Positions 19,759-28,017 of a DNA stretch of 64,000 nt are shown here, in pieces. The first letter of the stretch is position 1. Every line of letters starts with the position of its first letter. The translations under genes were made by a program, and so were the position numbers. This DNA is from Halospina denitrificans. Lineage in GTDB: Bacteria > Pseudomonadota > Gammaproteobacteria > Pseudomonadales > Oleiphilaceae. The notes below the pieces were generated by a model that worked only from the letters and a program-made list of their open reading frames with translations, made no database searches and had not been told where the DNA came from. The DNA is taken from positions 496,001-560,000 of the forward strand of contig NZ_SOAX01000002.1 of the NCBI RefSeq assembly GCF_004364635.1. The letters are read 5' to 3'.

Positions 19759-20984
19759 TGGACCTGCTTGCCAATCCGGAACTCTGGAAGTACCTCAGCA
19801 TCCCCGTCATCGCCGCCCTGATCGGCTGGGTCACCAACTGGATGGCCATCAAGCTGACCTTCTATCCGCTGGATTTCATCGGCATCCGCCCCTTCCTCGG
19901 CTGGCAGGGCATCATTCCCTCCAAGGCCGAGAAAATGGCCACCATTGCCGTGGACGCCACCATCGCCAAGATCGGTACCGTCCAGGAAATCTTCGAATAC
20001 ATCGACCCGCGTGTACTGACCCAGTACGTGGTCGACCACACCGTACCGCGCACCGAAGAGTACGTGGATGAGATCATGCTCGCGGAACACCCCACCTTCT
20101 GGGAAAACCTCCCCCAGCGGGCCCGCGAAATGGTCTATGAACGGGTTCGCAAGCGCTCACCGGAGCTGGTGGACAACCTGGTCGACGATTTCTCCGACAA
20201 TGCCGAAGACCTCCTGGACATCCAGTCGATGGTTGTAGAGCAACTGGGCGAGGACCGGACCCTGCTGAACCGAATCTTCCTGGAGTGCGGCGAAAAGGAA
20301 TTCCGCTTCATCATCAACTCCGGCCTCTATTTCGGCTTTGGCTTCGGCCTGATCCAGATGGCGACCTGGTATTTCTTTCCGGCCGGCTGGATCCTGCCCG
20401 CCTTCGGCCTCCTGGTCGGATGGGCCACCAACTGGATCGCCCTGAACTTCATCTTCCGGCCCCTCTACCCCGTGAAGATCGGCCCCTTCCGCCTGCAGGG
20501 CCAGTTCCTGAGGCGCCAGCCGGAAGTTGCCCAGTCCTTCTGCCACATTGTCACCCATGAAATCCTGACCGTGGGCAATCTCGTGGACGCTATCCTCAAC
20601 GGGTCCAAATCGCACCGTGCCCGCAATCTGGTGCGCAAGCACATGAAGAAGCTGGTGGATGAGACCGCCGGAATGGGCAAGGCTTTCACCCAGGTGGCCT
20701 TCGGCCCGACGTCATTCGCGAACCTCAAGCAGCGGGTCGGCGATCTCTCCATTGAAATCGCCGGGGAAACCTTCGACGACCCCATGTTCGCCAACGACCG
20801 GGCCCAGGCGGTTGAAGAGATCATGCGGCGCCGGATGGAAGAGCTCTCCCCCGAGGAATTCCAGGACCTGCTGCGCCCCTGCTTCCAGGAGGACGAGATC
20901 AAGCTCATCGCCGCCGGCGCCGCACTGGGTTTCCTGGCCGGTCTGGCGCAGCTGACCTTTATCTTCGGGGCGACGATGTTCTGA
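19755..20984 (+). CDS. DUF445 family membrane protein
   Basis: This 409-residue protein carries the repeated DUF445 motif: LIGWVTNWMAIKLTFYPLDFIG near the N-terminus and again LVGWATNWIALNFIFRPLYPVKIG in the middle, followed by pairs of soluble helical regions. Membrane segments are at the extreme N-terminus, around residues 190-230 and at the C-terminus (LGFLAGLAQLTFIFG). The family (YheB-like) has no settled function; inner-membrane placement is inferred from the helices. Translation is coupled to rsmE by an ATGA overlap. Confidence 0.85.
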   Translation: MMDLLANPELWKYLSIPVIAALIGWVTNWMAIKLTFYPLDFIGIRPFLGWQGIIPSKAEKMATIAVDATIAKIGTVQEIFEYIDPRVLTQYVVDHTVPRTEEYVDEIMLAEHPTFWENLPQRAREMVYERVRKRSPELVDNLVDDFSDNAEDLLDIQSMVVEQLGEDRTLLNRIFLECGEKEFRFIINSGLYFGFGFGLIQMATWYFFPAGWILPAFGLLVGWATNWIALNFIFRPLYPVKIGPFRLQGQFLRRQPEVAQSFCHIVTHEILTVGNLVDAILNGSKSHRARNLVRKHMKKLVDETAGMGKAFTQVAFGPTSFANLKQRVGDLSIEIAGETFDDPMFANDRAQAVEEIMRRRMEELSPEEFQDLLRPCFQEDEIKLIAAGAALGFLAGLAQLTFIFGATMF

Positions 20985-21123
20985 GCAGCCATGGGTTTGA
21001 TGGAGCGCACACGCCTACAAGCTGTTACCCATTCGGTGAAAGCGCTGGTGTATGATTCCGGTTACTAAACAGACGCAGCCCCAGGGGTGCGCATAACGAT
21101 ATCCGGGAATCCAGAAGGCCCAG

Positions 21124-21876
21124 ATGACGCGGTACAGCCTTTCCTTCCTGCTCATCGCAGTGTCCGCTATCGCGGGACTATCCGCCAATGTGCAGGCGGA
21201 ACCACTCGAGTTCGGCTACATCGAACTCCCCCCGTTTGGGTACACAAACAGCGAGGGCGAAGCCAGCGGCTATCTGGCCAAGCTGTCAAAACAGGTCTTC
21301 CAGGAAATGGGGCTGCCGGTGCACTATCAGCAGCATCCGGCTTCCCGGCTCTACCATCAGCTGAAAACCGGCGATACGGCCCTGACCATGGGGCCTGCGG
21401 GTCTGCACCAGCTGCGTCGGGCGGCCCTCGAGAGCCAGGAGCCGGCAATAACCCTCACCCTTGCCATCTACCACCGCCAGGATACTGACCCCGTCTTCAG
21501 CGTGGAGAACCTCAAGGGCAAGCGGGTTGTCCTCATGCAGGGCTATTCCTACGGGCGACTGCGTCGTTTCTTTGAGGAAGAAGCGGATAACATGCAGATC
21601 AACTATGCGCGCACCCATGTCTCGGCGCTGAAGATGCTTCTCTACGAACGCGCGGATTACCTGCTCAACTACCAGATCCCCGCGGAAACCGTCATTGCGC
21701 GGAATGGCCTCAGTGGCCTGAAAGGCCAGGTTATTGGAAAAACCCCCATACACCTGTTTGTCTCCCGGCAGACCGACGGTGCACAGCAAATCATTGAACA
21801 GTGGGACCATCACCTCAGGAAGCTGAAGCAGAACGATGGACTTCCAACCTTCCACTATTACAAGAAATTCGAGTAG
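21124..21876 (+). CDS. Periplasmic solute-binding protein (SBP_bac_3-like)
   Basis: This 250-residue protein has a signal peptide (LLIAVSAIAGLSANVQA, cleavage near residue 25) and the two-lobed amino-acid-binding fold of family 3: EFGYIELPPFGYTNSEGEASGYLAKL at the start of lobe 1 and VENLKGKRVVLMQGYSYG at the start of lobe 2. There is no ABC permease or ATPase beside it, so it may be a stand-alone sensor-type binder as often seen near signalling genes. A TATGAT -10-like hexamer lies near 21051. The upstream gap of 139 bp after DUF445 suggests its own promoter. Confidence 0.8.
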   Translation: MTRYSLSFLLIAVSAIAGLSANVQAEPLEFGYIELPPFGYTNSEGEASGYLAKLSKQVFQEMGLPVHYQQHPASRLYHQLKTGDTALTMGPAGLHQLRRAALESQEPAITLTLAIYHRQDTDPVFSVENLKGKRVVLMQGYSYGRLRRFFEEEADNMQINYARTHVSALKMLLYERADYLLNYQIPAETVIARNGLSGLKGQVIGKTPIHLFVSRQTDGAQQIIEQWDHHLRKLKQNDGLPTFHYYKKFE

Positions 21877-21892
21877 CACCCACCAGCTCGCA

Positions 21893-21918
21893 CCCATCTC
21901 CCCTGAATGGGGGATGGG
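21893..21918 (+). terminator. Hairpin after the solute-binding protein
   Basis: CCCATCTCCCC and GGGGGATGGG pair almost fully around TGAAT, 17 bases after the stop codon. There is no T-run, so it may act as a 3' stabiliser or a weak terminator between this gene and the lipase. Confidence 0.5.
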
Positions 21919-21981
21919 CGATCGTGGCCGTTAAGGGCAAGAATAGTTGCACCTGCTTAACAACAACAAAGAGGTTCAATA

Positions 21982-22905
21982 ATGCGACAATTCAAGCTTT
22001 CCCTGTTACTCCTGTGTGCCGTAATCATCGGCGCCCCATCCTCGGCCCTCGCGTCCTATACGGACACGAAGCACCCCATAGTTCTGGTTCACGGCCTTGC
22101 CGGTTTTGACACGGTTGGCGGCCTGGTCAACTATTTCCACTCGATTCCGTATCAACTGGAGCGCTCGGGCGCTACCGTACACACGGTCAGCGTCTCCTTC
22201 GTGAATGACAGCTGGACCCGCGGCGAGCAGCTGCGCGACCAGCTCTACGCCCTCCCCGGCCAGAAGTTCAACCTGATCGGCCACAGCCAGGGCTCTCCCA
22301 CCTCACGAGTCGCCGCCCACCTTGCTCCGGAGAAGGTGGCATCCGTTACCTCCGTAAACGGGGTAAACAAGGGCTCGAAGGTCGCCGACGTGCTCAGGGG
22401 TGTTCTCCCGCCGGACAGCTCCATTGAAGGGGGCGTCTCCGCCATCGCGGACGCGGCTGGCAGCCTGATCAATGAACTCACCGGCAGCGACAACCCGCAG
22501 GATGGTGTTGCGGCCCTCGAAACCCTGACCACCCCCGGGACCAACGCCATCAATGACGCAACCCAGTGGCGCGGGGTCAACCGCGGCAGCTGCGCCGGGA
22601 CCCAGGAAACCTATCACATCAACGGCCATCCGGTTCGTTACTTCTCCTGGGGTGGCGGTGGTCGCTGGACCAACGCCCTGGACGCAACCGATCCGTTCCT
22701 TGTGACCACGGGGCTGGTCTTCAATCAGAGGAACGACGGTCTGGTCAGCACCTGCTCCATGAAACTGGGCAACGTCATTGGCACCCACTACACCATGAAC
22801 CACATCGACGCGGTGAATCACCTGTTCGGGCTGCGCTCCATCTGGACCAACCCCGTCTCGCTGTACCGCAGTCACGCAAACCGCCTGAAGAATCGCGGTC
22901 TGTAA
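21982..22905 (+). CDS. lip: Secreted triacylglycerol lipase (family I)
   Basis: This extracellular alpha/beta-hydrolase hydrolyses triglyceride esters. The 307-residue precursor has a signal peptide ending ...PSSALA near residue 24, then HPIVLVHGLAGFD, the oxyanion region. The nucleophile is Ser102 in GHSQG; the likely acid and base are Asp252 (QRNDGLV) and His274 (TMNHIDAVNH). Cys204 and Cys258 probably form the stabilising disulfide of family I.1/I.2 lipases. Such enzymes fold in the periplasm with a dedicated foldase and leave by type II secretion; the foldase gene follows directly. The start has AAAGAGG upstream. Confidence 0.95.
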   Translation: MRQFKLSLLLLCAVIIGAPSSALASYTDTKHPIVLVHGLAGFDTVGGLVNYFHSIPYQLERSGATVHTVSVSFVNDSWTRGEQLRDQLYALPGQKFNLIGHSQGSPTSRVAAHLAPEKVASVTSVNGVNKGSKVADVLRGVLPPDSSIEGGVSAIADAAGSLINELTGSDNPQDGVAALETLTTPGTNAINDATQWRGVNRGSCAGTQETYHINGHPVRYFSWGGGGRWTNALDATDPFLVTTGLVFNQRNDGLVSTCSMKLGNVIGTHYTMNHIDAVNHLFGLRSIWTNPVSLYRSHANRLKNRGL

Positions 22906-22926
22906 AACGTCATCCTTAAGGCCTTG

Positions 22927-22969
22927 CCGGCCGGCACCGGATAAAGCAGTTCCGGTCCCGGCCGGTTTT
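22927..22969 (+). terminator. Intrinsic terminator between lipase and foldase
   Basis: CCGGCCGGCACCGGA pairs with TCCGGTCCCGGCCGG at 14 of 15 positions around a nine-base loop, followed by TTTT. It probably cuts most transcripts after the lipase so that less foldase than lipase is made, a ratio that makes sense for a chaperone. Confidence 0.75.
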
Positions 22970-23003
22970 CAGTTGTGCAGGACTGCTTCATGGGAGCCAC
23001 GTC

Positions 23004-24104
23004 GTGAGTCAGACAACAACCTTCAAACCCATACTGTTCGGAACCGCTGTTCTCGCCGCAACGCTGCTGATCGGAATCATTGCGCTGCTTGCGCAGTCCT
23101 CGGGATCCAGCGAGAGAGCGGAGTCTACAGAGCCAGCCGGGACCGGGCCTGAAACCGCTGCCGAAGACAGCACCTCCCCGGGGGAGGAGCCAGGCATCGT
23201 CAATGCCAACCGCAAGGATGTGAAAGCCGCCTACGCCACCCGTAAGGAGTGGGAGGGCGAGCCCTTTACTTCTTCGCTGCAGGGCACCGAGATTGATGGC
23301 AGCCTCAAGGCGGATGCCCAGGGCCGCCTGATCGTGGATCTGGAAACCCGCGATTTCTTTGACTACTTCCTCAACACCGTCGGTGAGGTCGAGGAAGGCG
23401 AGGCCGTGGACCAGATCCGGGCGCTTGCCGAGTCCCACCTGCCTGAATCCGCCGTCATGGAAGCGATGGATCTTCTCGAGCACTATATCGATTACAAGGA
23501 AGAGGCCATTGCCATCAACAGCCAGCCTGTGGACCGGGAAGCCGCGCAGAGCCCACAGGGGCAGATGCGGATTCTTGAGCAGGGACTGGCGGACATGAAG
23601 CGCGCGCGGCGAGACACCCTGCCACCGGAGGCCGTCGATGCCTTCTTCTCCCTGGAGGAAGCCTATGGCGAATTCACCCTCCAGCGCATGCAGATCCAGC
23701 GCAACAGCGAACTGTCCGCGCAGGAAAAACAGCAGCAGCTGCGCCTCGCCGAAGAGCAGCTTCCGGAGCCCATCCGGGAGACGGAGCGCCATATCCAGGA
23801 AACCAATGACTACCAGCAACAGGTGAAACAGACCATCGACCGGGCCTCGTCGCCGGATGACGCAGCCGATCAGCTCAAACGGCTGGGACTTTCCGACGAA
23901 CAGGTTGAAAGCATTGCCGAGCAGATGCACAGCGACGAACAGTTTGAGGATCGCTACGCCGACTATCGCCGCAAGCGTGAAGAGCTTCTGGAATCCGGCC
24001 TCAGCGAGCAGGACCGGGAGCAGACTCTGGAACGCCTGCGAAAGAAGCACTTTGAAAGCCGGCAGGCGCGAAGCAAGGCACAATTCCGGGATCTTGATGG
24101 CTGA
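23004..24104 (+). CDS. lifO: Lipase-specific foldase (lipase chaperone)
   Basis: This membrane-anchored steric chaperone folds the adjacent lipase in the periplasm. It has 366 residues: an N-terminal anchor helix (PILFGTAVLAATLLIGIIALLAQ), a variable Ser/Glu/Pro-rich linker (about 30-70), then the helical foldase domain. The family signature RxxFDYFLSxxGE is present as RDFFDYFLNTVGE. The rest is highly charged Gln/Glu/Arg helices, as in known Lif structures that wrap around the lipase. Start is GTG with GGGAG upstream. The linker and mini-domain sequence show it is matched to a family I.1/I.2 lipase. Confidence 0.93.
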   Translation: MSQTTTFKPILFGTAVLAATLLIGIIALLAQSSGSSERAESTEPAGTGPETAAEDSTSPGEEPGIVNANRKDVKAAYATRKEWEGEPFTSSLQGTEIDGSLKADAQGRLIVDLETRDFFDYFLNTVGEVEEGEAVDQIRALAESHLPESAVMEAMDLLEHYIDYKEEAIAINSQPVDREAAQSPQGQMRILEQGLADMKRARRDTLPPEAVDAFFSLEEAYGEFTLQRMQIQRNSELSAQEKQQQLRLAEEQLPEPIRETERHIQETNDYQQQVKQTIDRASSPDDAADQLKRLGLSDEQVESIAEQMHSDEQFEDRYADYRRKREELLESGLSEQDREQTLERLRKKHFESRQARSKAQFRDLDG

Positions 24105-24130
24105 TCCGCGCATCAGGGTGGTACGGGCGG

Positions 24131-24180
24131 TTCGGGAACTGCTTTAATAAAGCCTTTCCGGAGACAGGGCAGTTCCCGAA
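24131..24180 (+). promoter_or_regulatory. Hairpin sequestering the histidine kinase start
   Basis: TTCGGGAACTGC (24131-24142) is perfectly complementary to GCAGTTCCCGAA (24169-24180). The last paired base is the A of the kinase ATG, and the likely ribosome site CGGAG lies in the loop. The structure would either bring a distant ribosome site close to the start or restrain initiation. Confidence 0.6.
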
Positions 24181-25922
24181 TGACCTACGAACAGCTCCAG
24201 AAACAGAAGCAGCAGGGCTTTAAGGGGCTACGCTTCAGCGAACCCCTGGAGACCGCCTACCAGCAGCACCGGGCACAGAACATGCGCCTGCGTGCGCGCC
24301 CCGTGGCCGCCAGCGCCCTGGTCCTGTTCATCGTCTATGCGCTGCTGGACTTCCAGACCCTGCCCCTGGAACTGGCCGAACAGACGGTGGTGGTCCGCCT
24401 TTTCCTGATCTGCCCGCTGATCATTGCCATCCTGGCGCTGAGCTACTCGCAGCTCAACCCCATCCATTTCGCCCGGTGCTACACCCTGTCCTTCCTGATC
24501 GGCGGCCTCTTTATCGTGCTGATTCTCTATCTGGCACGGCGCCAGGGAGACCCGCTCCCCTATGACGGCCTCCACATCATGCTCATGTTCGGCTACCTGG
24601 TCATGGGTCTGCCATTCCGGGGGGCAGCCCTTATGGCGAGCGGAATCGTCGCGGCGTACATCGCCATGGAAACCTCCATGAAGGTGCCCGGGATCTCCGC
24701 CACCGCCAACGGCTATTTCCTGCTGACGACCCATGCCATCGGCATGGTGGGGGCCTGGCTCCAGGAACACGCGGGGCGCCACCACTACCTGGACAGCTCA
24801 ATGCTGGAACGCGCCCGCCAGCAGGCCCAGAGCGCCAGCCACCAGAAGACCCGCTTCATTGCCGCCGCCAGCCATGACCTGAGACAGCCGCTGAACGTGA
24901 TCAATCTGCTGGTCGACAACCTGCAGAAAGAAAGCGACGAGACCCGCAGAGAGGCCATCATTGAGCGCCTGGGCCACTCCACCACACAGCTGAACCGCCT
25001 GCTGCACACGCTTCTGGATATCTCACGCATCAAGGAGGGCATGGTCCAACCGGATATCCGCCCATTGCTGATTACCAATATCCTGGAGCAGGTCCGTTTA
25101 AGTGTTGAGGAACGGGCCCAGGCGGACGGCGTAGCCTTCACCATCGAGGACATGCCGAAGGCATCCGGCGTTGCCGCCGATCCCACCCTGCTGCACCGGG
25201 TACTGGTCAATCTGGTCTATAACGCCCTGAAACATGCCGGCGCGGACAACGTGCGCCTGTCCGCCGTCCAGTCCGGCGCCCGGATCCGGTTCCAGGTCTC
25301 GGACAATGGCTCGGGCATTCCGGAAGCCATCCAGTCCCGCCTTTTCGAGGCGTTCTACCGGCCCGAGGAAGGGCCCGTCGAAGACAAGGGGCTGGGACTG
25401 GGCCTGGCCATCGTCAAGGAACTGACCGAACTCATGGGCGGTCGATGTGGTGTCCAGTCAGCCCCCGGTAGCGGCAGTGATTTCTGGGTGGAGCTGCCCT
25501 CCCGGCCGCCACCCCCGGACGCCCTCCCGGAATCCGCCATCAAAGGCCGCACCGCCCTTGTGGAGGACGGCGTTCTGGTGGTGGAAGACCAGAGCGATAC
25601 GCGCCAGTGGCTCCAGTCAATGATCCGTAACTGGGGCTACACGGCCGTTGCCTGCCCCGACTGCCAGAGCGCCCGCGACGCCGTTGATGAAACCGGCCCC
25701 TTCGCGCTGGTGATGACGGACCTTAACCTTCCCGACGGCAGCGGCATGGAGCTGATTCAGGAGTTCCGGAGCCATTACCCGCAGCTGCCCGCCTTGGTCA
25801 TCACCGGCGATGCCGAGACCGTCGACGACGTTCCCACGGACCAGAGCCTGCGAATCCTGCACAAACCCCTTGCCCCGGCACGCCTGCACACCGCCATCAG
25901 GCAGATCATGGGCGTGGCCTGA
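24180..25922 (+). CDS. Membrane hybrid sensor histidine kinase with C-terminal receiver
   Basis: This 580-residue inner-membrane kinase has about six membrane helices in residues 40-195 (for example ASALVLFIVYALLDF and LFLICPLIIAILALSY). A dimerisation/phosphoacceptor helix follows with the H-box AAASHDLRQPLNVINLLVDNL, then an HATPase with N-box LVNLVYNALKHA, G1 VSDNGSGIP and G2 DKGLGLGLAIVKEL. A receiver domain runs from about residue 460 with VVEDQSD, the acceptor Asp in MTDLNLPDGSG and Lys in LHKPL. The stimulus is unknown. The LuxR-type regulator that follows convergently is its probable partner. Location beside the lipase suggests but does not prove control of lipase production. Confidence 0.93.
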   Translation: MTYEQLQKQKQQGFKGLRFSEPLETAYQQHRAQNMRLRARPVAASALVLFIVYALLDFQTLPLELAEQTVVVRLFLICPLIIAILALSYSQLNPIHFARCYTLSFLIGGLFIVLILYLARRQGDPLPYDGLHIMLMFGYLVMGLPFRGAALMASGIVAAYIAMETSMKVPGISATANGYFLLTTHAIGMVGAWLQEHAGRHHYLDSSMLERARQQAQSASHQKTRFIAAASHDLRQPLNVINLLVDNLQKESDETRREAIIERLGHSTTQLNRLLHTLLDISRIKEGMVQPDIRPLLITNILEQVRLSVEERAQADGVAFTIEDMPKASGVAADPTLLHRVLVNLVYNALKHAGADNVRLSAVQSGARIRFQVSDNGSGIPEAIQSRLFEAFYRPEEGPVEDKGLGLGLAIVKELTELMGGRCGVQSAPGSGSDFWVELPSRPPPPDALPESAIKGRTALVEDGVLVVEDQSDTRQWLQSMIRNWGYTAVACPDCQSARDAVDETGPFALVMTDLNLPDGSGMELIQEFRSHYPQLPALVITGDAETVDDVPTDQSLRILHKPLAPARLHTAIRQIMGVA

Positions 25923-25928
25923 GCGTGA

Positions 25929-26561
25929 CTAGTCCACGAGCCCCATGCTGCGGGCGAGGTTCGCGCATTCGGTGCGGTTGTGAACGCCCAGGGTGGAATA
26001 GAGCGACTTGAGATGGGTCTTGACCGTATGGTCAGTGAGGCTCAGCTTCTGGCAGATCCGTTTGTTCGGATAGCCTTCCGCCAGCAGAGCCAGCACGTCG
26101 CGCTGCCTTGGCGTCAGTGACATCGGGGTCTGGCTCGTAGTCACCATGGCATCCGGGAAGAACAGCCCCCCGCCCGCAATGGTGGACAGCATCCGGGCCA
26201 GCGACTGCTGATCACAGGACTTGGCCACGAAGCCCATCGCCCCCGCCGCGCGCGCCGCATTCACGGCTTCCTCATCATCGCGACTGGAAATCACCACCAC
26301 CGGGATCGGCAGCCCCATGGTTTCCAGGGTCCCGAACAGCCCCAACCCGCCCCGATCCGGCAGGCTCAGGTCCAGCAGGATCAGGTCCGGATGGGGACCC
26401 GACTGCAGCACCCGTGTTGCTTCGCCCAGGGAATCCGCCGTAGCCACCGCCTCAACACCGTGTGTCACCTGCAGCGCCTGGGCGAGTCCGGCCACAAAAA
26501 AGGGATGGTCATCCACGATCAGAACCCGGCGTATTATCGCCTGCTTCATCGGAGTACCCAT
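25929..26561 (-). CDS. NarL/FixJ-type response regulator
   Basis: This cytoplasmic transcription factor of 210 residues has an N-terminal receiver (RVLIVDDHPFFVAGLAQAL, acceptor Asp in LILLDLSLPDRGG, VVISSRDDEEAVNAA) and a C-terminal LuxR helix-turn-helix (LTPRQRDVLALLAEGYPNKRICQKLSLTDHTVKTH, split here only by my reading). It lies tail-to-tail with the hybrid kinase, six bases apart, an arrangement consistent with a cognate phosphorelay. The ATG at 26561 or an in-frame ATG four codons later could be the start; no clear ribosome site decides. Confidence 0.93.
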   Translation of the reverse strand: MGTPMKQAIIRRVLIVDDHPFFVAGLAQALQVTHGVEAVATADSLGEATRVLQSGPHPDLILLDLSLPDRGGLGLFGTLETMGLPIPVVVISSRDDEEAVNAARAAGAMGFVAKSCDQQSLARMLSTIAGGGLFFPDAMVTTSQTPMSLTPRQRDVLALLAEGYPNKRICQKLSLTDHTVKTHLKSLYSTLGVHNRTECANLARSMGLVD

Positions 26562-26630
26562 AAGCCCATTACACTATTGTTATTGGACTTACCAGTTTAC
26601 CCCCAAGCAAACGCCCTGTGCGGAAATGGA

Positions 26631-27953
26631 TCACGCTATCGAGTTACAGGCGCTTTCATCCCGGATCCACTGGGCCAGTGTACGCTGAAGCATTTCGCCG
26701 CCCATGGCGGTCCATTCGGGGCAATCCACCTCAGGGAGACGCTCAACCAGACCGTCCTCATCCGCACGAACCGCATCCAGGACATCAACAACCCGCATAC
26801 GGTCCAGCGAGCGCGCGGGGATCAGCTCCTCACCGTCGTCGCCTCCCGGGTGCAGAAGGCCTCCGCGAATGAGCTTGTCACTGACCTTCTGGGTAATATC
26901 GCCGGGCACTCCCAGGTCGAGGGACAGAAACTCCTGACGGGGCGGCTTATCCCCCCGATCAAAGGCCGTGGCCACCCAGCGCATGATCACCAGGGCCAGA
27001 CGCTCCTCCAGTTGCGGCGAGGAACGCACGTCACGGCGCGCGGAGATCGCCTGTTCGTGCTGGTGGTAGTAACTGATGCTGGCGCCGGTCAGCAGGATCA
27101 TCCAGTTGATGTAGAGCCAGATCAGCATCAGGATCCCGATGGCAAAACTGGAGTAGATAGCCTCGTAGCGGGTGGCATTCACCGCGAATGAGGCGAAGGC
27201 GATGCTTGCGGCCTGCCAGGCCACGCCCGCTACCAGGCCCCCGGCGAAGGCACTCTGGGGCCTTACCCGGGTATTGGGCACAAAGATGTAGACGAAGGTG
27301 AACGCAACGACCGTCAGCAGGAAAGGAGTGAGACGTCCAATGAGAGCAACCAGCGTTCCGAACGGTTCTATGGCCCGGATGTCCTGGACCACCTCGGACC
27401 CGAAGATGGTGGCCGAGACGCCGATACCCGCCACCATCAACAGTGGCCCAATGGTGATTACGCTGAGGTAGTTGGAGAAACGCTGGCCCAGGGGTCGCCC
27501 CTGGGGCGCCCGCCAGACCATGTTGAACGAGCCCTCGATCTTCTGCACCAGGGCAACCACGGTGTAAACCAGCAGCAGCAGGCCGACGGAACCCAGCACG
27601 CCAACCTCGATGTTATCCACGAACGCGATCACCTGTTCCGCCATTTCCTCGCCCTGGGCGCCCAGGGGCTGGAAGAACTGGTACAGGAAGGGCATCAGCT
27701 GGTTGTGAACGCCCATGGCCTTGAGCACGGAAAAGCTCAGCGCCAGCAGCGGCACAATGGACAGCAGGGTGGTGTAGACCAGGCTCATGGCATGCAGATT
27801 CAGGATGCCCGTGCTCAGGTCCCTGACAACGGCATAGGCAATACGGGCCTGCCGCCGCGCAATCGCGGCAGCGCGCGACATGGGTTGTTCCTGGCGCTGC
27901 AGGAGCCAGTATTTCCAGCCGTTCCATTGGTCGCGAAGGGATTCAGGGATCAC
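26631..27953 (-). CDS. YihY/BrkB family inner-membrane protein
   Basis: This 440-residue polytopic protein belongs to the YihY/UPF0761 family, once mislabelled ribonuclease BN. Typical blocks are LNLHAMSLVYTTLLSIVPLLALSFSVLK, LLLLVYTVVALVQKIEGSFNMVW, YIFVPNTRVRPQSAFAGGLVAG and LYINWMILLTGASISYYHQ. About six membrane helices span residues 40-300. The last 130 residues form a soluble winged-helix-like tail, longer than in E. coli YihY, also found in some marine relatives. Function is unsettled. It lies between the response regulator and the EAL gene on the same strand. Confidence 0.88.
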   Translation of the reverse strand: MIPESLRDQWNGWKYWLLQRQEQPMSRAAAIARRQARIAYAVVRDLSTGILNLHAMSLVYTTLLSIVPLLALSFSVLKAMGVHNQLMPFLYQFFQPLGAQGEEMAEQVIAFVDNIEVGVLGSVGLLLLVYTVVALVQKIEGSFNMVWRAPQGRPLGQRFSNYLSVITIGPLLMVAGIGVSATIFGSEVVQDIRAIEPFGTLVALIGRLTPFLLTVVAFTFVYIFVPNTRVRPQSAFAGGLVAGVAWQAASIAFASFAVNATRYEAIYSSFAIGILMLIWLYINWMILLTGASISYYHQHEQAISARRDVRSSPQLEERLALVIMRWVATAFDRGDKPPRQEFLSLDLGVPGDITQKVSDKLIRGGLLHPGGDDGEELIPARSLDRMRVVDVLDAVRADEDGLVERLPEVDCPEWTAMGGEMLQRTLAQWIRDESACNSIA

Positions 27954-28017
27954 GCAAAGCTCCTTTTTGATTCGCTGTATCCGACTTTACCCTACCGAAG
28001 GGGCTGGAAAACACAGA

